Assembly: GCA_021785515.1 (NCBI GenBank)
Contig: JAJYEX010000001.1
Coordinates: 310,001-374,000 of the forward strand
Direction: 5' to 3'
Origin: Pseudomonadota bacterium
GTDB taxonomy: Bacteria; Pseudomonadota; Gammaproteobacteria; Acidiferrobacterales; UBA6901
DNA: 64,000 bases
Below, in pieces: positions 26,665 through 37,831 of this stretch (position 1 is its first letter; each line of letters opens with the position of its first letter). Position numbers and translations under genes: made by a program. The notes beneath the pieces were generated by a model. It made no database searches. It was not told the origin of the DNA and saw nothing but the letters and a program-made list of their open reading frames with translations.

Positions 26665-27315
26665 TCACGCAGAACCATCCCAGGACACGAAGTTCTCCAG
26701 CAGTCTCAGTCCCGCCTGCTGGCTTTTCTCGGGGTGAAACTGAACTGCGAAAATGTTCTCACGGCCCGCCGCGGAGGTAAAGCGTATGCCATATTCGGTC
26801 ACCGCCATGACCTGGCCGCGGTTGGCGGCCTCCGCATAATAGCTGTGCACAAAATAGAATCGCGCACCCTGTGCAATACCACGCCACAGCGGATGAGCCG
26901 CAACCTGACACACCTGATTCCATCCCATGTGAGGTACCTTGAGCGCCCGGTTGTCTCCAGGCTCACGCATTTGCTCGCGCGGAAACAGGGACACCCGTCC
27001 TGGCAACACTCCCAGTCCATCGGTACCGCCACCCTCCTCGCTGCGGTCGAACAGCGCCTGCAACCCGAGACATATCCCGAGAAACGGCTTGGTATCCATG
27101 ACCTGCAGTATCGCAGCACGCAGACTCAGCCGGTCAAGCTCCGCAATGCACCCTCCGATCGCTCCCTGTCCTGGAAATACCACCCGGTCAGCCCGCACCA
27201 GCGCGTCAGAGTCGGACGTGAGCATTACCCGTGCACGAGGCGCGACATGTTCCAGCGCCTTGCACACCGAGCGCAGGTTCCCCATACCATAATCGATCAC
27301 TGCTATCGTATTCAT
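26665..27315 (-). CDS. hisH: HisH, glutaminase subunit of imidazole glycerol phosphate synthase
   Basis: Class I glutamine amidotransferase that supplies ammonia to HisF. From ATG 27315 (MNTIAVIDYGMGN) it has 216 residues. The catalytic Cys lies in PFLGICLGLQALF and the His-Glu pair in AVQFHPEKSQQAG; the oxyanion strand PGQGAIGGC is present. Gene order hisB-hisH-hisA-hisF is the usual proteobacterial core. Confidence 0.97.
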   Translation of the reverse strand: MNTIAVIDYGMGNLRSVCKALEHVAPRARVMLTSDSDALVRADRVVFPGQGAIGGCIAELDRLSLRAAILQVMDTKPFLGICLGLQALFDRSEEGGGTDGLGVLPGRVSLFPREQMREPGDNRALKVPHMGWNQVCQVAAHPLWRGIAQGARFYFVHSYYAEAANRGQVMAVTEYGIRFTSAAGRENIFAVQFHPEKSQQAGLRLLENFVSWDGSA

Positions 27316-27398
27316 GACCGGCGGCCCCACACCTGGTCCGGATCAAGACCCAGACGACATGCCCGCCCGCCCGCATGTTCTGTACGCCACGACACAGC

Positions 27399-27992
27399 CT
27401 AGAGCAGCCCCTTGGTCGATGGGACGACTCCCGCCGTGCGTGGGTCGACCTCTAGCGCCATGCGCAGGGCGCGCCCAAAAGCCTTGAATATGGTTTCGGC
27501 CACATGATGTGCATTGCCGCCATGAATCATGTCGACGTGCAGAGTAACCATCGCGTGGTTGCAGAACCCCTGGAAGAACTCCCGGATCAGATCCACATCG
27601 AACACGTCGATGCGGGCCCGAGGGAATTCGACCCTGTACGAAAGCCCAGGCCTGCCCGACAGGTCAATCACTACCCGGCTCAACGATTCGTCGAGCGGTA
27701 CATAGGCGTGCCCGTAGCGCCGGATTCCCTTCTTGTCACCTGCAGCACGGGCCAGGGCCTGTCCGAAGGTGATGCCGATGTCTTCGACCGTGTGGTGTGC
27801 ATCAATCTGCAAATCGCCACGGGCGCGAACGGTCAGGTCGATAAGACCATGACGGGCGACCTGTTCGAGCATGTGCTCCAGAAACGGTAATCCGGTGTCA
27901 AACTCGGCCTTACCGCAACCATCGGCATTCACGCGAACGCTGATTTGCGTTTCCTTGGTTTCACGTGTCACCTCAGCGACTCGTTCGGTCAC
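27399..27992 (-). CDS. hisB: HisB, imidazoleglycerol-phosphate dehydratase
   Basis: Mn-dependent dehydratase that makes imidazole acetol phosphate. The 197-residue protein is the monofunctional form, without the HAD histidinol-phosphatase domain of E. coli HisB. Metal-binding motifs [11 protein letters not shown] and the second [20 protein letters not shown] are intact, as are FLEHML and [10 protein letters not shown]. The start is GTG 27992. The missing phosphatase step must be done by an enzyme elsewhere. Confidence 0.96.
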   Translation of the reverse strand: MTERVAEVTRETKETQISVRVNADGCGKAEFDTGLPFLEHMLEQVARHGLIDLTVRARGDLQIDAHHTVEDIGITFGQALARAAGDKKGIRRYGHAYVPLDESLSRVVIDLSGRPGLSYRVEFPRARIDVFDVDLIREFFQGFCNHAMVTLHVDMIHGGNAHHVAETIFKAFGRALRMALEVDPRTAGVVPSTKGLL

Positions 27993-28057
27993 AATCCTGC
28001 CCCCCGGAGAATCATCGAATCCTCATGTTAACAAATAATCGGTATACGGCAGAAGAA

Positions 28058-29146
28058 TCAAGAAGACCGAAGGACCTGTGTCAACGCATCCAGAAACTGC
28101 GCGTTTTCCTGCGGCGTGCCCACAGTAACCCGTAGACATCTTTCCAAGACGCCACCGGACCCTCCGAGATTCTTGACCAGAACGCCATTGCGGCACAGAC
28201 CGGCATAGACCGTGTCCGCCGGCATGTCGGTCCGAAACAGCAGAAAGTTGGCCGCACTTGGCCATACGCGCACGCCTGCCAGGCTAGCGAGCTGCCGGTG
28301 AAGCCACTCGCGGTCCGCACGGATCTGAGCAGCCTGCTCATCCAGGACCTCGGCGTGTTCCGTCGCGAATTCGGCACTGACCTGCGTGAGGACATTGATA
28401 TTGTATGGCAGGCGCAGCTTGTCGAATTCCTGCAGCCAGGCGGTATCACCGGCCAGGACGCCGAGTCGAATGCCGGCCAGGCCCTGCTTCGATAGCGTTC
28501 GCAACACGAGCAGGTTATCGTAGCCCCCGATCCGGTCGATGAAGCTGTGTAGCGCAAAGGCATGATACGCCTCATCAACAACAACCAGGCCCGGCGCATC
28601 CCGCGCTATAGCCTCTACGGCCGCAGCATCGAACAGGTTGCCCGTCGGATTGTTGGGATAGGCGAGAAATACGGCAGCAGGACGGTGGGCGTGAATCGCG
28701 GACTGCATCGCCGGCAAGTCCAGCGCGAAGTCTTCACCCAATGGTACGCCGACAAACCGCAAACCCAGAAACTTCGCAATCATTTCGTACATCACGAACG
28801 TCGGAACCGGTGCCACCACCGTAGCACCGACCTGGGCAATCGCCATGAGAATCAACTGAATGAGCTCGTCCGAGCCGTTGCCTAACAGCAGATCGGCACC
28901 GGCAGGCAACCCGAAGGACTCCCGCAACCGCTGTCGCAAGACGCGCGAACCCGGATCGGGATAGCGGTTGATCGCGACCTCCCGCAGCCGCTCGAGCCAC
29001 TGGCGCTTCAGTGGCTCCGGCCAGGAGTAAGGATTTTCCATCGCATCCAGCTTGACCAGCCCGGAAGCATCTGGAACGTGATAGGCACGCAGCGCCCGCA
29101 GCTCCGGGCGGATCAACCGCGCAAGCTTGTCCGTCGGCGCGTTCAT
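28058..29146 (-). CDS. hisC: HisC, histidinol-phosphate aminotransferase
   Basis: PLP-dependent aminotransferase converting imidazole acetol phosphate and glutamate to histidinol phosphate. From ATG 29146 (MNAPTDKLARLIRPELRALRAY) it has 362 residues; an ATG eight codons upstream is possible. The fold-type I motifs are NGSDELIQL, YPNNPTGN, VVVDEAYHAF and the Schiff-base lysine in LRTLSKQGLAGIRLG. It lies between hisD and hisB. Confidence 0.95.
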   Translation of the reverse strand: MNAPTDKLARLIRPELRALRAYHVPDASGLVKLDAMENPYSWPEPLKRQWLERLREVAINRYPDPGSRVLRQRLRESFGLPAGADLLLGNGSDELIQLILMAIAQVGATVVAPVPTFVMYEMIAKFLGLRFVGVPLGEDFALDLPAMQSAIHAHRPAAVFLAYPNNPTGNLFDAAAVEAIARDAPGLVVVDEAYHAFALHSFIDRIGGYDNLLVLRTLSKQGLAGIRLGVLAGDTAWLQEFDKLRLPYNINVLTQVSAEFATEHAEVLDEQAAQIRADREWLHRQLASLAGVRVWPSAANFLLFRTDMPADTVYAGLCRNGVLVKNLGGSGGVLERCLRVTVGTPQENAQFLDALTQVLRSS

Positions 29147-29214
29147 GGCACGTGACACACGGATCGACATGTCAGCATGGCCATGGGCCCTTGTCGGTCC
29201 CCCATACCGGACAC

Positions 29215-30525
29215 TTACTTGCCGCCGCCCTGGATGCGGTATTCGGCCGAGCGGGCATGGGCTTCCAGACCCTCGCCACGGGCCAGAACCGATGCCGTTG
29301 CACCGAGTTCCGACGCGCCGGCCGGCGAACAGTGAATAAGGCTGGAACGCTTTTGGAAATCATAGACTCCGAGCGGCGAGCTGAACCGCGCCGTTCCGGA
29401 TGTGGGCAGAACATGGTTCGGTCCCGCGCAATAGTCACCGATCGCCTCGGCAGTGTAGCGGCCGAGAAAAATTGCGCCGGCATGCCGTATCCGGACAGCG
29501 AGTCGTTCCGGGTCGCCGACCGACAGCTCCAGGTGTTCAGGCGCGATACGGTTGACGACGGCCACCGCCTCGTCGAGATCACGCACCTGAATCACGGCAC
29601 CGCGTCCTTCAAGCGATGCCCGGATGATGTCAGCCCGCGCCATACCCGGCAGAAGGCTTTCAATCTGGGCAAGCACCGCCTGCAGGTACTCTTCCTGTAT
29701 GCCAATGAGTATCGCCTGTGCCTGCTCGTCGTGCTCTGCCTGGGAGAACAGATCCATCGCAATCCAGCTCGGCTCGGTAGTGCCGTCACACACCACGGCG
29801 ATCTCGGACGGACCGGCAATCATGTCGATGTCCACCTGCCCGAATACCTGACGCTTGGCGGCCGCCACATACACATTGCCTGGCCCGACAATCTTGTCGA
29901 CGCGCGGCACCGTCTGTGTGCCGTACGCGAGCGCCGCCACGGCCTGCGCGCCACCGACCCGAAACACGCGGCTGACGCCGGCGATATGCGCCGCAGCGAA
30001 CACCAGATCGTTGACGCACCCATCGGGCGTCGGAACCACCATGATCAGTTCCGGTACACCGGCGACCTTCGCCGGTATGGCATTCATCAGGACAGAGGAC
30101 GGATAGGCCGCCTTGCCTCCCGGAACGTACAAGCCCACGCGATCAAGCGCGGTAACCTGCTGGCCCAGGCGTGTACCGTCGGCCTCGGTGTAGGTCCACG
30201 AATCCACACGTTGCCGTTCGTGATAGCGCCGGATACGCCCGGCCGACTGCTCCAGAGCAGCACGCTGCGCTGCGGGCAAGCTGTCCGCCGCCTGACGCAG
30301 CTCCGGTTCCGAAACCTCAAGCATTGCCGCCGAGGCCGGCCGGAAGCGGTCAAACCGGGCGGTGTACTCGAGCAGCGCATCGTCGCCTTTCGTGCGCACA
30401 GCCGCGATGATCTCACGCACAAGCACGTCGATCTGCGGGTCCGTCTCCTCAATGCGGTCCAGCAGCCGATCCAGCTCTTTCTGGAAATCGGTGCTGGCCG
30501 TACTGAGACGTCTGATCCTGATCAT
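29215..30525 (-). CDS. hisD: HisD, histidinol dehydrogenase
   Basis: Zn-dependent NAD enzyme that performs the last two oxidations to histidine. I take ATG 30525 ([15 protein letters not shown]), giving 436 residues; the open frame extends 33 codons upstream into hisG. Signature [13 protein letters not shown] and the catalytic region ..[10 protein letters not shown] carry the conserved Glu/His pair; the zinc ligands lie around [25 protein letters not shown] and the [14 protein letters not shown] stretch are also diagnostic. Confidence 0.97.
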   Translation of the reverse strand: MIRIRRLSTASTDFQKELDRLLDRIEETDPQIDVLVREIIAAVRTKGDDALLEYTARFDRFRPASAAMLEVSEPELRQAADSLPAAQRAALEQSAGRIRRYHERQRVDSWTYTEADGTRLGQQVTALDRVGLYVPGGKAAYPSSVLMNAIPAKVAGVPELIMVVPTPDGCVNDLVFAAAHIAGVSRVFRVGGAQAVAALAYGTQTVPRVDKIVGPGNVYVAAAKRQVFGQVDIDMIAGPSEIAVVCDGTTEPSWIAMDLFSQAEHDEQAQAILIGIQEEYLQAVLAQIESLLPGMARADIIRASLEGRGAVIQVRDLDEAVAVVNRIAPEHLELSVGDPERLAVRIRHAGAIFLGRYTAEAIGDYCAGPNHVLPTSGTARFSSPLGVYDFQKRSSLIHCSPAGASELGATASVLARGEGLEAHARSAEYRIQGGGK

Positions 30526-30533
30526 CGCCAGTT

Positions 30534-31178
30534 TCAGCCTCCTGCCGCCACAGCCAGACTCTGCACCAGACCTTTCAGCGGCCCGTGCTTCATTTTCATA
30601 GATGCCTTGTTCGCTACCAGCCACGCGCTGATGTCGGCTATATGTTCGACTTCCACCAATCCGTTTGCCCGTAAGGTCTTTCCGGTACCGACAAGGTCCA
30701 CGATGCGATCACACAGCCCGACCAGAGGGGCAAGCTCCATGGATCCATAGAGTTTGATGATGTCGGTCTGAATACCCTTCTCCGCGAAATGCCTGCGTGT
30801 GGTCACGGGATATTTGGTCGCAATCCGCAGGCGTGTCCACTGGTGGGGATCATCGCGCTCTGCCAGGCGCGCAGGCTCCGCCACCATCAGCCGACAGGCT
30901 GCAATCTTCAGGTCCAGCAGCTCATACAGACCGTCGCCGCCGTACTCCATGAGAACGTCCTTGCCGGCCACTCCCAGATCGGCAGCTCCATACTGCACAT
31001 AGGTCGGCACGTCGGCGGCCCGGATGATCACCACTTTCACATCCGGACGGCTTGTGTCGATGACGAGCTTGCGGCTCTCCAGCGGATTCTCGGCTGGCTC
31101 GATCCCGGCGCGCGCAAGCAGTGGCAACACCTCTTCGAGAATACGTCCCTTTGACAGCGCAATCGTAAGTGGCAACAT
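30534..31178 (-). CDS. hisG: HisG, ATP phosphoribosyltransferase, short (HisZ-dependent) form
   Basis: First and feedback-regulated step of histidine biosynthesis. The 214-residue length and the end at [13 protein letters not shown] show the short form, which lacks the C-terminal histidine-binding domain and works with the regulatory subunit HisZ. HisZ is not in this window and should be elsewhere. Motifs are [26 protein letters not shown] and [13 protein letters not shown]. It starts 3 bases after the murA stop, so the two are in one transcript. Confidence 0.96.
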   Translation of the reverse strand: MLPLTIALSKGRILEEVLPLLARAGIEPAENPLESRKLVIDTSRPDVKVVIIRAADVPTYVQYGAADLGVAGKDVLMEYGGDGLYELLDLKIAACRLMVAEPARLAERDDPHQWTRLRIATKYPVTTRRHFAEKGIQTDIIKLYGSMELAPLVGLCDRIVDLVGTGKTLRANGLVEVEHIADISAWLVANKASMKMKHGPLKGLVQSLAVAAGG

Positions 31179-31181
31179 GCT

Positions 31182-32600
<1,419 letters not shown>

Positions 32601-32635
32601 TTATCGCCGCACAAACAACCCCTGCGGCACAGAAC

Positions 32636-32950
32636 CTACCCCTGCGCACTCGCAACAAGCCTCTGCAGTTCGCCCTTCTGGTAGAGTTCCGTCATGATAT
32701 CACAGCCACCAATAAACTGGCCCTTGATATACAGCTGTGGAAGGGTCGGCCAGTTGGAGAACTGCTTGATCCCCTCCCGCATCTCGGCGTCAGTAAGAAT
32801 ATCGACGCTCGCAAACGTGGCGCCGCAGGCCTGTAATAGCTGCACCGACCTGCCGGAAAATCCGCATTGTGGAAACTGGGGGGTTCCCTTCATGTAAAGG
32901 ATGATATTGTTGTCAGAAATTTGCTGTTTGATCCGTTCCTGCACATTCAT
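32636..32950 (-). CDS. grxD: GrxD, monothiol glutaredoxin (CGFS type)
   Basis: Glutaredoxin-4-like protein that binds a [2Fe-2S] cluster with glutathione and forms complexes with BolA-type proteins for iron-sulfur trafficking. The 104 residues carry the active site CGFS at 29-32, the GSH-binding WPTLPQLYIKGQFIGGCDI region, and normal length. It directly follows ibaG, a BolA homologue, which fits the known Grx4-BolA partnership. Confidence 0.96.
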   Translation of the reverse strand: MNVQERIKQQISDNNIILYMKGTPQFPQCGFSGRSVQLLQACGATFASVDILTDAEMREGIKQFSNWPTLPQLYIKGQFIGGCDIMTELYQKGELQRLVASAQG

Positions 32951-32976
32951 GGCTCATTAGCCTCGCTGTATTCGGG

Positions 32977-33219
32977 TTACTGCGCAGACTGCCCTGCTGA
33001 ATCGGGGGTCAGCGTGCGTATAGACAGCGCGTGGATCTCGGCCCGCATCTTCTCGCCCAAAGCCCCGTAGACCATCTGGTGCTGGGCAACCATGCTCTGA
33101 CCGGCAAACGCGCTACAGACGACCACGGCCTCGAAATGGCGTCCGTCACCAGCAACCCGCACGCTGGCTCCGGGAATCGCCGCCTCGATCAGCCGCTTAA
33201 TGTCTTCAGGATGTACCAC
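32977..33219 (-). CDS. ibaG: IbaG (YrbA), BolA-family protein
   Basis: Small BolA-like protein of 80 residues. The opening MVHPEDIKRLIEAAIPGASV, the GDGRHFEAVVVCSAFAGQSMVAQHQMVY core and the MRAEIHALSIRTLTP end match the IbaG/YrbA branch. The conserved His in VAQHQ is a candidate cluster ligand in complexes with monothiol glutaredoxin, which is the next gene. It follows mlaB by 121 bases, the order seen in E. coli (mla-yrbA-murA). Confidence 0.95.
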   Translation of the reverse strand: MVHPEDIKRLIEAAIPGASVRVAGDGRHFEAVVVCSAFAGQSMVAQHQMVYGALGEKMRAEIHALSIRTLTPDSAGQSAQ

Positions 33220-33340
33220 AGGCCGCTTATATCCGGTCTAGAGGGAAACGATTCAAGCCCACGGGACAGAATACGCCGCGGCGCCCGGCGATAACAAGCC
33301 TCGCCGGCCTGTTGCGGGGACCCAATAACTAGGCGCCGGT

Positions 33341-33631
33341 CTACTCGGGAAAGATGCCTGGCAGGCCGTTTACGCGCGCTAACACCCTCATCTGGGCGGG
33401 AATATTGAGCAAACGAAGTGCCCGCCCGGCGGTCTGCGCCACACGTCGCCACTCGACCACAAGCGCCAAACCTGCGCTGTCCACCCGCGTAACGCCAGCC
33501 AGATCCAATACCAGCTCACCGCTTCCGGTAAACCAGCCTTTGCTGGCTGCATAAATATCGGGGACCGTGTCAAACACCAGCGGGCCGGAGACAGGCCGCA
33601 CATCCCCTTCCTGGCCACCGGGTGCGGTCAT
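33341..33631 (-). CDS. mlaB: MlaB, STAS-domain subunit of the Mla transporter
   Basis: Cytoplasmic STAS protein that stabilises the MlaFE ABC transporter for retrograde phospholipid transport. The 96 residues include GELVLDLAGVTRVDSAGLALVVEWRR, the diagnostic STAS segment with the conserved Ser in DSAGL. It overlaps the mlaC stop by 4 bases. Confidence 0.94.
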   Translation of the reverse strand: MTAPGGQEGDVRPVSGPLVFDTVPDIYAASKGWFTGSGELVLDLAGVTRVDSAGLALVVEWRRVAQTAGRALRLLNIPAQMRVLARVNGLPGIFPE

Positions 33632-34260
33632 TTTTTCTTCCGCAGGTTAGTGTCGGTAGCCGTCATGGATTGCAGCAGTGCGTTCATGCCGCCCTGGCGA
33701 ATCTTGCCTGCATAGACCGACCGGTAATTGGTTACGAGGCTGACACCATCCAGACTGACATCATAGACCTTCCATTGCCCTTTCCCGGTCTTGTAGAAGC
33801 TGTAGAAGATCGGAATGTCCGGCGCCCCGTTGGACTGCTGCACCTCAGTCCTGACAAGCACCTGCCTATCGCCGGGCGCTGCGTTCACAGGCAAATACCT
33901 GATCCGCTGGTCGGTGTACTGCAACAGCGCCGTGGAATAGGTCCGGACCAGCAGGTCGCGAAACAGCACAACGAACCGAGCACGCTGCGCTGGCGTGGCC
34001 GTGCGCCAGTAGCGGCCCAGCACCCATTGAGACATGCGGTCAAAATCGAAGTAGGGCAGCACCTTTGTCTGTGCCAGCTGGTACAGCTTGGCATGATCAC
34101 GAACGTACTCCTCGCGATTCTGCTTGATGGTCGCCAGGATCTCGCTTGTGGTCTGACGGACAAGCTGCTCGGGGGCCATGTCCGCCGTTACGGCAGCTTG
34201 CACTCCGGACGAGCCAAACATTACCAGCAACCCAAACAGCATAACGGCGATCTTTCTCAT
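33628..34260 (-). CDS. mlaC: MlaC, periplasmic phospholipid-binding protein
   Basis: Soluble periplasmic carrier between the outer-membrane MlaA complex and the inner-membrane MlaFEDB complex. The 210 residues begin with a Sec signal (IAVMLFGLLVMFGSSGVQA) and contain the family's YFDFDRMSQWVLGRYWR and VYDVSLDGVSLVTNYRS motifs. It lies after mlaD. Confidence 0.96.
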   Translation of the reverse strand: MRKIAVMLFGLLVMFGSSGVQAAVTADMAPEQLVRQTTSEILATIKQNREEYVRDHAKLYQLAQTKVLPYFDFDRMSQWVLGRYWRTATPAQRARFVVLFRDLLVRTYSTALLQYTDQRIRYLPVNAAPGDRQVLVRTEVQQSNGAPDIPIFYSFYKTGKGQWKVYDVSLDGVSLVTNYRSVYAGKIRQGGMNALLQSMTATDTNLRKKK

Positions 34261-34298
34261 TCTGCCATCCTCCGAAATTCCAACGGTACCGAGAGCTG

Positions 34299-34778
34299 CT
34301 ACTTCGAATGCGACCCTGACTTGGACGCAAAGTTAAACAGGAACTGGCTTATGACTTTTTCCAGCACAATGGCCGACTGCGTGACCTGTATCGTGCTTCC
34401 GTTCTTGAGGTAGTGGCTCGAACCCCCTGGATCGAGCCCTATGTACTGCTCTCCCAGCAGGCCGGAGGTCAGTATGGATGCGCTGGAGTCGGACGGAATG
34501 GTCTTGTAACGGCCGTCAAGCTCCATCGTCACCTTGGCCTCGAAGTCCGACGGATCCAGACTGATGGCTGATACCCGCCCTATGCGCACGCCCGCGAGGG
34601 TGACCGGTGCCCGCACCTTGAGACCACCGATATCGTTGAATTCGGCTTGAACCATGTAGGGGTTGTTCACCCCTCCAGCGGCCAGATTGCCGACACGGAA
34701 TGCCAGCATCGCAAGCGCCAGCAATCCCGCCGCGACGAACACCCCGACCCAAAGCTCAAGCTGCCGTCTTTGTATCAT
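34299..34778 (-). CDS. mlaD: MlaD, MCE-domain periplasmic subunit
   Basis: Bitopic protein with one N-terminal helix (WVGVFVAAGLLALAMLAF) and one MCE domain that forms the hexameric lipid channel. The start is ATG 34778 (MIQRRQLELWVGVF), with AGGAG 4 bases upstream; a GTG four codons earlier overlapping the mlaE stop is an alternative. Conserved AEFNDIGGLKVRAPVTLAGVRIGRV and LTSGLLGEQYIGL segments are present. Around 159 residues; the C-terminus is shorter than in E. coli (183) but the MCE fold is complete. Confidence 0.95.
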   Translation of the reverse strand: MIQRRQLELWVGVFVAAGLLALAMLAFRVGNLAAGGVNNPYMVQAEFNDIGGLKVRAPVTLAGVRIGRVSAISLDPSDFEAKVTMELDGRYKTIPSDSSASILTSGLLGEQYIGLDPGGSSHYLKNGSTIQVTQSAIVLEKVISQFLFNFASKSGSHSK

Positions 34779-34786
34779 CCCGCTCC

Positions 34787-35560
34787 TCACTTGAACATCA
34801 AAGCTGTCATTACGAAATCCAGCGCCAGCACCGCCAGAGAAGAATATACGACGGTGCGGTTGGTGGCGCGGCTTACACCCTCGGACGTCGGCACCGACTC
34901 GTACCCCTGAAAGACGGCAATCCAGGTGACTACCACGCCGAACACCACACTCTTGATCACCCCGTTCAGCACATCCTCGTGGAAGCTTACCCCGCTCTGC
35001 ATCTGTGACCAGAACACGCCACTGTCCACTCCCAGCAAGCCCACACCTATCAGCTGGCCACCCAGAACGCCAACCGCAGAAAACAGTGCCGCAAGCAGCG
35101 GCATCGCGATTATCCCGGCAATCAGGCGCGGTGCGATAACGCGCTCGATCGGATTTACCGCCATCATCTCCATGCCCGCAAGCTGTTCAGTCGCCTTCAT
35201 AAGGCCGATTTCCGCAGTCAGCGCCGAGCCAGCCCGGCCGGCAAATAGCAGCGCCGTCACCACCGGACCCAGTTCCCGTACCAGCGACAGCGCCACCAGC
35301 AACCCGAGCGAATCTGCGGCGCCGAACTTGACCAGCGTATTGTAACCCTGCAGCCCCAGCACCATTCCGACAAAAAGGCCGGACACCAGGATGATTAGCA
35401 GCGTGAGCACGCCGACAGCGAAGACCTGCTGTACGACGAGTTCAAAACGCCTGAACAGTTTCCGGGAGCCGGACATCACCTCGAGGAAGAACAGGCTGGC
35501 CCGTCCAAGACCTTCAACGCTGTCAATCACGATGCGCCCCAACCTGCGCAGCGAGTTCAT
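34787..35560 (-). CDS. mlaE: MlaE, permease subunit of the Mla ABC transporter
   Basis: Integral membrane subunit of the phospholipid ABC transporter. The 257 residues have the family's [45 protein letters not shown] core and several hydrophobic helices, ending in [11 protein letters not shown]. It overlaps mlaF by 4 bases and is followed closely by mlaD. Confidence 0.96.
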   Translation of the reverse strand: MNSLRRLGRIVIDSVEGLGRASLFFLEVMSGSRKLFRRFELVVQQVFAVGVLTLLIILVSGLFVGMVLGLQGYNTLVKFGAADSLGLLVALSLVRELGPVVTALLFAGRAGSALTAEIGLMKATEQLAGMEMMAVNPIERVIAPRLIAGIIAMPLLAALFSAVGVLGGQLIGVGLLGVDSGVFWSQMQSGVSFHEDVLNGVIKSVVFGVVVTWIAVFQGYESVPTSEGVSRATNRTVVYSSLAVLALDFVMTALMFK

Positions 35561-36390
35561 GTACGTACCCCCTGCAGCAAATCGTCGAGGTAATCCGGGG
35601 CCGGATACCGGTAGGGTACCGGACCATCCGGAAGACCGCCCATAAACTGACGCACTTCCGCCACCGATGATTCCTGCATTTCCCGAGGAGTCCCCTCTCC
35701 GATAACGCGGCCATTGCCCAGCAGGTAAGCATAGTCGGATATCGCACAGGTGTCGGCAACATCATGGGAAACAAGGATGGAGGTGATTCCGAGGCTGGTA
35801 TTGAGCTCACGGATTAGTTTGGCAATCACGCCTTTTGATATCGGGTCGAGACCCGTGAACGGCTCGTCATACATCACCATCATGGGTTCCAGAGCTATCG
35901 TGCGCGCCAGCGCGACACGTCGGGCCATGCCGCCGGACAGCTCTGCCGGCATGAGATTACAGGCGCCCCTGAGGCCTACCGTCTCAAGCTTCATGAGCAC
36001 CACATTACGCAGAATCGGCTCCGGCAGACGCTTGTGTTCGCGGATCGGAAAGGCCACGTTCTCGAAAACGTCGAGGTCGGTGAGCAGGGCGCCGTTCTGG
36101 AACAACATGCCCATGCGTTTACGCAGCTCAAACAGGTCGCGGGTGCGCAGAACCGGCACCGAAACGCCGTCTACCAGTACTTGTCCGCTTTCCGGACGCA
36201 ACCGGCCGCCAATCAGGTTGAGCAGCGTGGTTTTGCCGCAACCGCTACCGCCCATGATTGCCGTAACCTTGCCGCGGGCGACTGTCAGCGAGAGATTATC
36301 GAGGATGGTTCGATTGCCGCGGGCAAAATGTACGTTGCGGATCTCAACCAGGGCTTCACCGGTGCCCCGTTCCGTCTTAGCGTCGCTCAA
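35557..36390 (-). CDS. mlaF: MlaF, ATPase subunit of the Mla ABC transporter
   Basis: ABC ATPase that powers phospholipid movement by MlaFEDB. The 277 residues contain Walker A ([10 protein letters not shown]), Q-loop ([11 protein letters not shown]), signature ([15 protein letters not shown]), Walker B ([14 protein letters not shown]) and switch His ([10 protein letters not shown]). The only usable start appears to be TTG 36390, since the codon two triplets upstream is a stop. It heads the mla operon; its promoter should be in the 360 bases before it. Confidence 0.95.
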   Translation of the reverse strand: MSDAKTERGTGEALVEIRNVHFARGNRTILDNLSLTVARGKVTAIMGGSGCGKTTLLNLIGGRLRPESGQVLVDGVSVPVLRTRDLFELRKRMGMLFQNGALLTDLDVFENVAFPIREHKRLPEPILRNVVLMKLETVGLRGACNLMPAELSGGMARRVALARTIALEPMMVMYDEPFTGLDPISKGVIAKLIRELNTSLGITSILVSHDVADTCAISDYAYLLGNGRVIGEGTPREMQESSVAEVRQFMGGLPDGPVPYRYPAPDYLDDLLQGVRT

Positions 36391-36751
36391 TCTTCATCAT
36401 CCAAGTGGCCGTTCTTCAATTTAGGGATTTCTCTGGATTATCTTAGCTGACATCTCTGCCGCCGGATGGATCCCTAACCGAACCGGTCAGCATCTATTCT
36501 AGTCGCGCAGCCCGTACCTTGTCAGCCGTAGCGGTTGGCGCCGGGACGGATGGAGACGGCATCGCGACAACCGGCAACCTCTTCGTTCATCCCGGACCCG
36601 ATACGATGGCCCAATGTGTCCCATAGACCCTGGTTGCACCTGGGGCGTTCTGTCCAGCCCCGGATTCACCGATATCCGGCCCACCGCGGCTCCGGCAGGT
36701 GCCCGCGGCCGGCGTCGTGGGGACACCGCGGAATGCGGTATCCTACCCGAT
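36391..36751. other. Divergent intergenic region mlaF / luciferase-like gene
   Basis: About 360 bases without a convincing gene. Open frames that extend through it lack ribosome-binding sites and family motifs. It must carry promoters for the mla operon (minus) and for the luciferase-like gene pair (plus), but no clear consensus elements were found by eye. Confidence 0.5.
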
Positions 36752-37831
36752 ATGGAATTCGACCTGTTTTACGAGCTTGCGGTTCCTGATCCAGACGTCC
36801 GCGGCGAAGCGCAGATGTTTCAAGAAATGCTGGATCAGCTGTGTGTAGCGGAAAACTGCGGATTCCGAACCGTCTGGTTGGTGGAACATCACTTCATGCG
36901 CGGCTATTCGCACTCGAGCGCGCCCGACCTCGTCCTGGCGGCAGCATCGCAGAGAACGCAACGTCTGCGCCTGGGCCATGCGATCGTCCCGCTGCCCTAC
37001 CACCATCCGGTCATTGTCGCCGAGCGTCTCGCGACCCTTGACATACTGTCCGGCGGGCGCGTTGAATTCGGATTCGGGCGCGGTTTCTCGCCGCAGGAGT
37101 ATGATGCCTTCGGCGTTGCCATGAACGAGAGCAGGGAACGCGTTGCTGAATCCCTGGAAGTCCTGCGCGGGTATTTTCGTGGCGGGCCGCTGTCACACTC
37201 GGGAAGACTTTACCCGTTCAAGGAACTGGATATCGTGCCATCGGTGGTACAACGCCCCCATCCACCGCTGTGGATGGCTGCGGTAAGTCCGGAGTCGTTC
37301 GATCTGGCCGCACAGCTCGGCGTGGGCGTGTTGGCGGGGCCGTTCAAGCCGTGGTTCATGGTCCGGACAGACATCGAGCGGTACCGCGCCAGCCTTGCGC
37401 AGGAATCGGCGGGAAAGGCACAGGGAGATGGAATCAATCGACGGGTGGGCATGACGGTAGGTCTGTTGTGCCTGGAAGATGGCCGGAGGGCGCGGGCCAT
37501 GGCTAAGGCCAATGTCACCCGGTTCTACCGGGAATTGCTCAGGCGTACAGCGCCCGTATTGGAGAAACTGCACGCCAGCTACGAATACTACCGACGCATC
37601 GGGGGATTACGGTTTCTGCTCGAGAAAGCCGCCAGCCTAGCCGTGCTCGAGACAGCGGGAATGGTCGTGGCAGGTGACCCCGATCACTGCATCCGCAAAC
37701 TGGAGGAGTTCAGCGCCGGCGGCGTCGACCACCTGCTGTGCGCCATTGGCGCCGGAGGCAGTCCGCACGAAGTGGTGGTCGAATCCATGCATACGATTGC
37801 CAAATATCTTATTCCGCACTTTCAACGATGA
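36752..37831 (+). CDS. LLM-class flavin-dependent oxidoreductase (luciferase-like)
   Basis: Bacterial-luciferase-like monooxygenase of 359 residues, starting at ATG 36752 (MEFDLFYELAVPDPD); the frame extends upstream but without homology. Family features are the N-terminal TIM-barrel strand, VWLVEHHFMRGYSHSSAPDLVLAAASQRTQRLRLGHAIVPLPYHHPVIVAERLATLDILSGGR-type segments (given here only in part: VEHHF, PDLVLAAASQRT, GGRVEFGFGRG), and a C-terminal GGVDHLL region. Substrate is unknown. The stop overlaps the start of the following epimerase gene (ATGA), so the two are translated together. Confidence 0.85.
   Translation: MEFDLFYELAVPDPDVRGEAQMFQEMLDQLCVAENCGFRTVWLVEHHFMRGYSHSSAPDLVLAAASQRTQRLRLGHAIVPLPYHHPVIVAERLATLDILSGGRVEFGFGRGFSPQEYDAFGVAMNESRERVAESLEVLRGYFRGGPLSHSGRLYPFKELDIVPSVVQRPHPPLWMAAVSPESFDLAAQLGVGVLAGPFKPWFMVRTDIERYRASLAQESAGKAQGDGINRRVGMTVGLLCLEDGRRARAMAKANVTRFYRELLRRTAPVLEKLHASYEYYRRIGGLRFLLEKAASLAVLETAGMVVAGDPDHCIRKLEEFSAGGVDHLLCAIGAGGSPHEVVVESMHTIAKYLIPHFQR

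Noticed and set aside
29152-30750. Plus-strand open frame of 532 codons opposite hisD
   Set aside because: Antisense to HisD and HisG with no recognisable domain.
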